Assembly: GCA_007129225.1 (NCBI GenBank)
Contig: SKVX01000406.1
Coordinates: 1-7,018 of the forward strand
Reading direction: 5' to 3'
Length of the DNA stretch: 7,018 nucleotides
From: Halomonas sp.
GTDB lineage: Bacteria; Pseudomonadota; Gammaproteobacteria; Pseudomonadales; Halomonadaceae
Shown: piece by piece, positions 1 through 5,340 of the stretch
Layout: every line of letters starts with the position of its first letter
Position numbering within the stretch: position 1 is the stretch's first letter
The notes under the pieces: model-generated
What the model was told of the DNA's origin: nothing
Databases searched by the model: none
What the model saw: only the letters and a program-made list of their open reading frames with translations
Program-made: the position numbers and the translations under genes

Positions 1-1350
1 ATGATCGCCGGCGTCATCACCCCGCCCATCATCGTGGCAGGCGTCGTCGGCGCCAGCGGTGAAGAGCGGCTCCTGCTGATCCAGATCGCGGTGCTGGCAT
101 CCGGCGTCAGCACGCTTTTTCAGCTCTACGGCGCCTGGAAGTTCGGTGCCCGCCTGCCCGCCATCTTCGGCGTGGGTTTCGCCTATGTGCCTACCCTGGT
201 CGCCGTGGGCGGCCAGTACGGCCTGGCCGGCATTCTCGGTGCGCAGTTGATCGGCGGTATCTGCATGATGGTGGTGGGCTATTTCATCCAGTACATCCGC
301 CACCTGTTCCCGCCGGTGGTGGCAGGCACCGTGGTGCTGGTGATCGGTCTGTCGCTGTATGACATCGCGGTGCGCTACATGGCGGGCAGCGGTAACGTCG
401 CAGCCCCGGGTTTCGGCGAACCGCTCAACTGGCTGGTGGCGCTGGTCACGCTGGCAACGGTGCTGGCCGCCTCGCAGTTCGGCAGGGGCGTGGTGAAGCT
501 CTCGGCCATCATCGTCGGCATGGTGTTGGGCTACGTGCTGTCGCTGCTGCTGGGCATGGTCAGCTTCGCGGCGGTCGCCGATGCCGGCTGGGTGGCAGTG
601 CCGCGGTTCATGCCCTTCGAGCTGGAGTTTCACACCTCGGCGATCATCGCCATGGTGATCATCTGCGTGATCAATTCCGTGCAGACCATCGGCGACCTGT
701 CGGCCACCACGGTGGGGGGCATGAACCGCGAGCTGAAGACGCGCGAGCTCACCGGGGGGCTGCTGGGCAACGGCTTGACCACCACGCTGAGCGCCTTCTT
801 CGGCGCCCTGCCCACCGCCACCTTCAGCCAGAACGTCGGCATCGTGGCGATGACCCGCGTCATCAGCCGCTTCGTCCTGGCGCTTGCCGGCGGTTTCATG
901 CTGCTGGCCGGGTTGAGCCCCAAGTTCGGCGCCCTGGTGACGACCATCCCCTATCCGGTACTCGGCGGCGCCACCATCATCGTCTTCGGCATGATCACCA
1001 TGACCGGCATCAAGCTGCTGATCAAGGACGAGCTGTCGGCACGCAACATGACCATCGTCGGCCTGGCACTGGCCCTGAGTCTGGGCATCGCGCAGGTGCC
1101 CGAAGCGATCGCGCAGCTCCCGGAATGGATACAAAGCGTGGTCGGCGGCTCCCCCATCGTGATCGCGGCCATTACCGCCTTTACCCTCAATCTCGTGCTG
1201 CCCCGGGTCAGCCTGGCCGACGAGGAGCGCGAGCGCGAGCGGATGGCCCACGCCGACGAGGAGAGCAACGGCAGCACGATTCAGGACCCGGGGGCAGCCG
1301 CATACTCCCATCGCCAGGATGGCTCGACTGGCAAGGCCAGCAACCGCTGA
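1..1350 (+). CDS. NCS2/NAT-family nucleobase:cation symporter (uracil/xanthine permease type), 5'-truncated by window edge
   Basis: An inner-membrane transporter expected to import a purine or pyrimidine base with H+ or Na+. The 449 visible residues are almost wholly hydrophobic helices, followed by a charged cytoplasmic tail of about 45 residues (DEERERERMAHADEES...). The NAT signature is clear at Q277-N278-V-G-I-V-A-M-T285-R286, preceded by the typical FGALPTATFS stretch and followed by YPVLGGATIIVFG. The first residues (MIAGVITPPIIVAG) match the middle of transmembrane helix 1 in this family, which normally follows a soluble N-terminus and an LQH motif. The ATG at base 1 is therefore probably an internal Met, and the true start lies upstream. 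Two positions that are usually acidic in characterised xanthine permeases appear as Q228 and N257, so the substrate is left open. It converges on the nitroreductase gene. Family assignment is very secure; substrate is not. Confidence 0.93.
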   Translation: MIAGVITPPIIVAGVVGASGEERLLLIQIAVLASGVSTLFQLYGAWKFGARLPAIFGVGFAYVPTLVAVGGQYGLAGILGAQLIGGICMMVVGYFIQYIRHLFPPVVAGTVVLVIGLSLYDIAVRYMAGSGNVAAPGFGEPLNWLVALVTLATVLAASQFGRGVVKLSAIIVGMVLGYVLSLLLGMVSFAAVADAGWVAVPRFMPFELEFHTSAIIAMVIICVINSVQTIGDLSATTVGGMNRELKTRELTGGLLGNGLTTTLSAFFGALPTATFSQNVGIVAMTRVISRFVLALAGGFMLLAGLSPKFGALVTTIPYPVLGGATIIVFGMITMTGIKLLIKDELSARNMTIVGLALALSLGIAQVPEAIAQLPEWIQSVVGGSPIVIAAITAFTLNLVLPRVSLADEERERERMAHADEESNGSTIQDPGAAAYSHRQDGSTGKASNR

Positions 1351-1356
1351 GGCCGT

Positions 1357-1383
1357 CTCAGCCCGGCCCACCGGCGGGCTGAG
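1357..1383. terminator. Hairpin between convergent genes, probable bidirectional terminator
   Basis: A perfect 9-bp inverted repeat, CTCAGCCCG (1357-1365) and CGGGCTGAG (1375-1383), encloses a 9-nt GC-rich loop. It starts 7 nt after the permease stop and lies 42 nt beyond the stop of the converging nitroreductase gene, where a shared terminator is expected. Neither strand has a proper T-run after the stem (CGCCTCTCATC on the plus side), so it is not a textbook intrinsic terminator. It may act by weak intrinsic termination, or as an mRNA 3'-end stabiliser with Rho. Confidence 0.55.
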
Positions 1384-1425
1384 CGCCTCTCATCAACGCA
1401 ATGCAACTCGAGTTCTGCCCCGGTA

Positions 1426-2157
1426 CTATTTCATCTCGAAGCCACGCTTGGTCAGGAACTCGCGCATGTGGGCGCGCAACTTGCTGTCGAACAGCGGCTC
1501 CAGGTTCTTCGACCAGTTGGTGTCCTTGTTGCCGCCACGACGCTTGCCGTAGTAGGCCTGCATGGCGTCGTCGAAGGCCGCCACCAACTCGCTGTCGTCG
1601 GTGTAATAATCCTCCTTGAGGATAGCTTCCACCGGCAGGCGCGGCTTGACGTCCGGTTCATGGGCCGGGTAGCCGAGGCACATGCCGAACACCGGGTAGA
1701 CATGCTCCGGCAACCTGAGCAGGTCGCTGATTTCCTGGGGGTTGTTGCGAATGCCACCAATGTAGCAGATGCCGAGCCCTTCGGATTCGGCGGCAATGGC
1801 CACGTTCTGGGCCATCAGCGCGGTATCCACGGTGGCCACCAGCAGCTGTTCGGTCATGCCCCGCACGACGTTGGCCCCGGTGCGCTCGGAAGCCTCGGTG
1901 GGCCGCTTCATGTCGGCGCAGAACACCAGAAAGTCGGAGGCGGTCGCGATGTACGACTGCCCGCCTGCCAGCTCGGCGATCATCTCGCGATTGCCCGGGT
2001 CGTTCACGTGGATGAGGGTGTAGGCCTGGACGTGGCTGGAGGTCGCGGCAGCCTGGCCGGCCCGGATCAGCTCCAGCAGCATCTCGCGTGAGATCTTCTG
2101 GTCGGTGAATTTGCGAATGGAACGGTGGGATTTCAGCAGTTCGATGGTGGAATTCAT
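1426..2157 (-). CDS. NfsA-type oxygen-insensitive NADPH nitroreductase (FMN flavoprotein)
   Basis: A cytoplasmic FMN enzyme of 243 residues, the usual NfsA length (about 240), expected to transfer electrons in pairs from NADPH to nitroaromatics, quinones or similar acceptors. Visible family marks in order: the FMN-phosphate motif H11-R-S-I-R15 followed by KFTD; the SS-x-VQAY stretch (residues 40-46); VVDTALMAQN-like helix (109-118); AAESEGLG (122-129); YIGGIRNNP (132-140); FGMCLGYPA (157-165) and KPRLP (171-175). These correspond one by one with E. coli NfsA as I recall it. The basic segment GKRRGGNK (204-211) sits where NfsA binds the NADPH phosphate. The ATG at 2157 is preceded by GCGAGG with a 4-nt gap, a usable ribosome binding site. 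It is transcribed alone, divergent from the CbiX-like gene; I saw no convincing sigma70 promoter. The physiological substrate is unknown. Confidence 0.92.
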   Translation of the reverse strand: MNSTIELLKSHRSIRKFTDQKISREMLLELIRAGQAAATSSHVQAYTLIHVNDPGNREMIAELAGGQSYIATASDFLVFCADMKRPTEASERTGANVVRGMTEQLLVATVDTALMAQNVAIAAESEGLGICYIGGIRNNPQEISDLLRLPEHVYPVFGMCLGYPAHEPDVKPRLPVEAILKEDYYTDDSELVAAFDDAMQAYYGKRRGGNKDTNWSKNLEPLFDSKLRAHMREFLTKRGFEMK

Positions 2158-2319
2158 GTCGCCTCGCGGAATGCGTGTCGATAGTTAACCTGCTTAGTAT
2201 CTTTCATTCCGGGGCGCATTGCATGTACCCAGCACTGCCTCGATCAGCAGGATGCAGCAACAGCGCCAGCATATTCGCAAGCAGTGTCGTCGTACGGCGC
2301 GCTGGTAAGCATCGGCCGC

Positions 2320-2349
2320 TTGACCAACGAACCCGCCAGGTAGTGTGAT
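2320..2349 (+). promoter_or_regulatory. Candidate sigma70 promoter for the CbiX-like gene
   Basis: TTGACC (2320-2325, 5 of 6 to the -35 consensus) is followed after 18 nt by TGTGAT (2344-2349, 4 of 6 to the -10 consensus). Transcription would start near 2356, leaving a leader of about 47 nt before the ATG at 2403. This is a sequence match only, and the -10 element is weak. Confidence 0.4.
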
Positions 2350-2402
2350 AGCCCTACCGCCCAGCGCAGTGCACCCCGCCCTGCGCCAGCCAAGAGACCT
2401 CC

Positions 2403-3266
2403 ATGCGAAAGATCCTGCTCGTCGACAACGGCTCCCTGCGTCCCCAGGCCACGCTCAACCTGCGCCGCCTGGCTCAGGCCCTGAGCCAGACCACCGGCGA
2501 GGCGGTGGAGGCCACTTCGCTGCTGCATTCCAACAAGATTCCTCCGGAGAAGCTCGATGGCCACAAGGCCGTGACCCTGGGGCCGCTGGCCGAACGGGAA
2601 GCCGCACAGGGGGTGACCGAGCTGCTCATCCTGCCGTTCTTCTTCGGCCCCAGCCAGGCGCTGACCCGCTACCTGCCCGAGCGACTGGCCGAGGTTCAGG
2701 CCGGCTACCCGCAGTTGAGCGTCAAGGTCGCCCTGCCGCTGGTGGACAGCCAGGCGCCGGTGGATCTGCGCCTGGTAAAGCTGTTGGCGGAGAACGTGCG
2801 TGAAAGGATGGCGGGGCTGTCACAGCCTAAGGTGGTGCTGGTGGATCACGGCAGTCCGATCCCGGAGGTGACGGCGGTGCGCAACTACCTCGCCGGGCAG
2901 CTCAGCGTACTGCTGGCCGATGAGGCCAGCTGCGTCACCTTCGCCTCCATGGAGCGACGCGAAGGCGATGCCTACCGCTTCAACGAGCCGCTGCTGGTCG
3001 ACCTGCTGGCCGCGCCCTCCATGGCCCACGGCGACGTGATTCTCTCCATGCTGTTCCTCTCCCCCGGGCGCCACGCCGGCGAAGGCGGCGATATCGCAGA
3101 AATAGCCGAGCAGGCTATGGCCCGAACTCCCGGCCTGAACGTCACCACCACTCGGCTGGTGGGTGAGAACGACGCCATCGTGGATATCCTCGTCACCCGC
3201 CTGAAGCAAGCCCTGGCGGGGGAGCCGCTGCTTACGGAATTACCCCCTCTCGGCGCGTCTTCCTGA
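2403..3266 (+). CDS. Tandem CbiX/SirB-type chelatase-like protein
   Basis: A 287-residue soluble protein built of two class II chelatase-like halves (about 1-130 and 140-270). Small CbiX/SirB enzymes insert Co or Fe into sirohydrochlorin for cobalamin or sirohaem synthesis, using two histidines. The second half keeps both expected motifs: VVLVDHGSP with H149, and MLFLSPGRHAGEGGDI with H224. The first half has the same fold signals but LLVDNGS (N9 instead of His) and LPFFFGPSQALTRYLPERL, with no His where the second ligand should be (A86 by alignment to the second half). One functional site is therefore likely, or the protein has another role. The ATG at 2403 has AAGAGA about 6 nt upstream. 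No cobalamin or sirohaem genes adjoin it, so the substrate (sirohydrochlorin, a porphyrin, or none) is inference. It is probably a single-gene unit. Confidence 0.82.
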   Translation: MRKILLVDNGSLRPQATLNLRRLAQALSQTTGEAVEATSLLHSNKIPPEKLDGHKAVTLGPLAEREAAQGVTELLILPFFFGPSQALTRYLPERLAEVQAGYPQLSVKVALPLVDSQAPVDLRLVKLLAENVRERMAGLSQPKVVLVDHGSPIPEVTAVRNYLAGQLSVLLADEASCVTFASMERREGDAYRFNEPLLVDLLAAPSMAHGDVILSMLFLSPGRHAGEGGDIAEIAEQAMARTPGLNVTTTRLVGENDAIVDILVTRLKQALAGEPLLTELPPLGASS

Positions 3267-3365
3267 TTCTTGCGGGTCGTGCATGGAAGCCAGAAACTGG
3301 CAAACGGCACGCTGCCTTCCTGCCTGTGCGATGCCCCTCGAATGCCTCGGCGTCGGCTCATTCCC

Positions 3366-3392
3366 TTGCATGCAAAACGAATGCGAATCGCA
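3366..3392. promoter_or_regulatory. Two adjacent palindromes upstream of the bacterioferritin promoter
   Basis: TTGCATGCAA (3366-3375) is a perfect 10-bp palindrome. TGCGA-A-TCGCA (3382-3392) is a perfect 5+1+5 inverted repeat 6 nt further on. They sit about 40-65 nt upstream of the proposed -35 element, a position suited to an activator or an upstream repressor site. The wider segment AATGCGAATCGC resembles only the core of a Fur box (about 9 of 19 positions by eye), so Fur is not claimed. Confidence 0.25.
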
Positions 3393-3430
3393 CACAAGAA
3401 CAATATCAAATAGCTGAATTTAAAGGAAAA

Positions 3431-3459
3431 TTGACCATCGCCTCAATTCGCCATAGGAT
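3431..3459 (+). promoter_or_regulatory. Sigma70-type promoter of the bacterioferritin gene, with embedded inverted repeat
   Basis: TTGACC (3431-3436) and TAGGAT (3454-3459) are separated by exactly 17 nt. Transcription would start near 3466, giving a leader of about 33 nt before the ATG at 3499. The preceding 40 nt are clearly A/T-rich against a GC-rich background, as upstream promoter regions often are. An inverted repeat AATTGA-N8-TCAATT (3429-3448) overlaps the -35 box and half the spacer, a classic repressor-operator position; the regulator is unknown. Confidence 0.6.
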
Positions 3460-3498
3460 GAGTCCGATACCCCCTGTACGAAAAATCCAAGGATTCGC

Positions 3499-3966
3499 AT
3501 GAAAGGCAAACAGAACATCATCGATGCCCTGAACGGCCTGCTCGCGGCAGAACTCGCCGCCATGGACCAGTACTTCATCCACTCCGAGATGTATGCCGAC
3601 TGGGGGCTTGGCAAGCTCCATGAGCGCATTGCCCACGAGTTCGACGATGAAAAGGGCCATGCCAAGCAGCTGATCGAGCGCATCCTGTTCCTTGAAGGCA
3701 AGCCCGATATGCACACCCGCACCCCGGTTCGCGTCGGCCAGGACGTGGAGGAAATGCTGGGCTTCGACCTTCAGCTCGAGTACGAAGTGGGCGACGCCCT
3801 GAAGGAAGCCATCGCCCTGTGCGAGCGAGAGCGAGATTTCCAGACTCGCAGCATACTGCTGGGACTGCTGGCCGATACCGAAGAGGATCACGCCTACTGG
3901 CTGGAGCAGCAGCTGCGACTGATCAAGATGCTGGGTAAGCCGAACTACCTTCTCTCCCAGATGTGA
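3499..3966 (+). CDS. bfr: Bacterioferritin subunit, haem-ligand Met52 replaced by Lys
   Basis: A cytoplasmic iron-storage protein of 155 residues (E. coli Bfr has 158) that oxidises Fe2+ and stores it as ferric mineral in a 24-subunit shell. The di-iron ferroxidase ligands are all present: E18, E51, H54, E94, E128 and H131 (the last two shifted one residue from E. coli by an insertion near 127). DVEEML at 82-87 and IERILFLEG at 59-67 match E. coli Bfr exactly. The residue equivalent to the haem-binding Met52 is Lys52 (codon AAG, 3652-3654). This subunit should therefore not bind haem at the dimer interface on its own, like the non-haem subunit type of two-subunit bacterioferritins such as Neisseria BfrA. 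A strong AAGGA at 3489-3493 lies 5 nt before the ATG, fixing the start. No bacterioferritin-associated ferredoxin gene adjoins it. The gene symbol refers to the family. Confidence 0.93.
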   Translation: MKGKQNIIDALNGLLAAELAAMDQYFIHSEMYADWGLGKLHERIAHEFDDEKGHAKQLIERILFLEGKPDMHTRTPVRVGQDVEEMLGFDLQLEYEVGDALKEAIALCERERDFQTRSILLGLLADTEEDHAYWLEQQLRLIKMLGKPNYLLSQM

Positions 3967-3996
3967 GGCCAGTAAGCACAACGCCAGTTCGGCTGA

Positions 3997-4020
3997 CCAG
4001 CGCCTGCTGAGTCAGGCTGG
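3997..4020 (+). terminator. Weak hairpin after the bacterioferritin gene
   Basis: CCAG-CG-CCTG (3997-4006) can pair with CAGG-CTGG (4013-4020) around a 6-nt loop, with a 2-nt bulge on the 5' side, about 30 nt after the stop codon. The following bases (GGCGATACC) are not T-rich. It is a possible transcript end or processing signal, not a clear intrinsic terminator. Confidence 0.25.
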
Positions 4021-4064
4021 GGCGATACCTGTGAAGCCATATGCACGCTTGTGTCTGATGACGA

Positions 4065-4106
4065 ACATACATCGGACCCCGATGTGTGTATGGTGACGTA
4101 CATCCA
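4065..4106. promoter_or_regulatory. Cluster of alternating repeats upstream of the DUF1611-racemase operon (candidate operator)
   Basis: Three related 9-mers alternate in orientation: ACATACATC (4065-4073, plus), GATGTGTGT (4081-4089, the reverse complement of ACACACATC) and ACGTACATC (4096-4104, plus, one base either way by register). The first two extend into an 11-bp inverted repeat, ACATACATCGG / CCGATGTGTGT with one mismatch and a 3-nt spacer (4065-4089). The cluster ends about 95 nt before the DUF1611 start in a 234-nt intergenic region. I found no clear -35/-10 pair there. It could be a regulator-binding site or, as RNA, a hairpin with one G-U pair. Confidence 0.4.
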
Positions 4107-4200
4107 CTTATCTTGGTGGAGACCTCTCGTTGACTGTCGGCCATCTCGGCCGGGACCTTCCTGTCGCCTCCTCTGAGTCCAGACCTGAGGTTTGCGATTC

Positions 4201-5340
4201 ATGCTTCCTGATTCCCTTCGAACCATTATCGACACCGCGATGCAGCCCGCCGATACCCGTCAATCGGCCGTTGTGTACTGCGAGGGCAATTTCAACCGCA
4301 TCGATGGCAAGACGGCCAACGGCCTGGTGCGTAGCAGCGAGAAGTATCGCCTTCTATCCGTCATCGACAGCACACTGGCCGGTGAAGACGCGGGTATCGC
4401 CCTCGGCGAGGCAACGGCGGGCATCCCCATTGTGGACGACCTCGCGGCGGCGCTCGCTGATACCGACTCCCTTCCCGATGTGCTCATCTTCGGGCTCGCT
4501 CCCTTGTCAGGCTTGATGTCCGAGGCGGATCGCGCCGTAGTACTGGCAGCGGTGGCGGCAGGCCTCGACGTGGTCTCCGGCCTGCACGAGTTCCTGTCGG
4601 ACGACCCGGAGATCTCGGCGGCGGCACTCGTCACCGGATCAACGCTTCACGATATCCGCCGACCACGCCCCACCAAGCACCTGCGCATGTTTGATGGCGC
4701 CATCGGTGACGTCGACTGCATACGCATTGCGGTGCTGGGTACGGACGGTGCTATCGGCAAGCGTACCACCTCGACGCTGCTAACCCAGGCACTCAACGAC
4801 GCCGGCGTTCGTGCCGTCATGGTGGGGACGGGGCAGACCGGCCTGATGCAGGGCGCCGCCTACGGCGTGGCGCTGGATGCCATTCCCGCCCAATTCGGCG
4901 TCGGTGAACTGGAGGGGGCCGTGCTTGCCGCCTATGAAGGCGAGCGTCCCGACGTCATCGTGATCGAAGGCCAAGGCGCATTGAGCCACCCGGCCTACCT
5001 GAGCTCGACGGTGGTGTTGCGCGCCAGCCGTCCCCAAGCGGTGATCATGCAGCATGCGCCGGCCCGTCGGATGCTCAGCGACTACCCCGAGGTACGGATG
5101 CCATCGCCCCTCTCCGAGATCAAGCTCATCGAGATGTTCGGCAAGACCCGAGTCATCGGCGTTGCCATCAACCATGAAGACATGACCAAGGCGGAGGTTC
5201 TGGCGACCACGGTCCGCTATGAGGCCGAACTTGGCATCCCCGCCACCGATGCACTCTGGCACGAACCGGCTGAGCTGGTCGCCATGGTTACCGCCGCCTT
5301 TCCCGAACTCAAGGAATGCAAGCAACTGGCAATGGCGTGA
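4201..5340 (+). CDS. DUF1611-family P-loop protein (distantly DgcN-like)
   Basis: A 379-residue cytoplasmic protein with the two-part DUF1611 architecture. The N-terminal Rossmann-like domain (about 20-150) has AVVYCEGNFNRIDGKTANGL and HDIRRP (150-155). The C-terminal P-loop NTPase-like domain begins IAVLGTDGAIGKRTT (177-191), with the Walker-A-type lysine at K187, then GTGQTGLMQG (209-218) and IEGQGALSHPAY (255-266). Some members of this family are characterised D-glutamate N-acetyltransferases (DgcN); this protein is longer than those I recall, so the same reaction is only a possibility. I chose the ATG at 4201 because TGAGG (4186-4190) sits 10 nt upstream. A TTG at 4192 in the same frame would leave almost no gap. 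The stop overlaps the next gene's start (GTGA at 5337-5340), so the two are translationally coupled and probably act on the same substrate. Confidence 0.82.
   Translation: MLPDSLRTIIDTAMQPADTRQSAVVYCEGNFNRIDGKTANGLVRSSEKYRLLSVIDSTLAGEDAGIALGEATAGIPIVDDLAAALADTDSLPDVLIFGLAPLSGLMSEADRAVVLAAVAAGLDVVSGLHEFLSDDPEISAAALVTGSTLHDIRRPRPTKHLRMFDGAIGDVDCIRIAVLGTDGAIGKRTTSTLLTQALNDAGVRAVMVGTGQTGLMQGAAYGVALDAIPAQFGVGELEGAVLAAYEGERPDVIVIEGQGALSHPAYLSSTVVLRASRPQAVIMQHAPARRMLSDYPEVRMPSPLSEIKLIEMFGKTRVIGVAINHEDMTKAEVLATTVRYEAELGIPATDALWHEPAELVAMVTAAFPELKECKQLAMA

Noticed and set aside
630..1277. Open minus-strand frames opposite the permease gene
   Set aside because: They lie antisense to a clear transporter, have biased composition typical of complementary-strand shadows in GC-rich DNA, and match no family I know.
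1405..1414. Palindrome AACTCGAGTT between the permease and nitroreductase genes
   Set aside because: A single 10-bp palindrome in a 75-nt convergent gap, away from any promoter, has no supported role.
1468..2091. A 207-codon plus-strand frame opposite the nitroreductase
   Set aside because: The nitroreductase on the minus strand matches NfsA along its full length; the His/Gly/Val-rich plus frame is its mirror image.
3289..3301. GCCAG-AAA-CTGGC hairpin after the CbiX-like gene as a terminator
   Set aside because: The stem is only 5 bp and no T-run follows.
3377..3395. Fur box upstream of bacterioferritin
   Set aside because: Only about 9 of 19 positions agree with the consensus, confined to the AATG..AATC core, so it is described only as a palindrome.
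4130..4135. TTGACT as a -35 box for the DUF1611 operon
   Set aside because: No acceptable -10 sequence lies 16-18 nt downstream.
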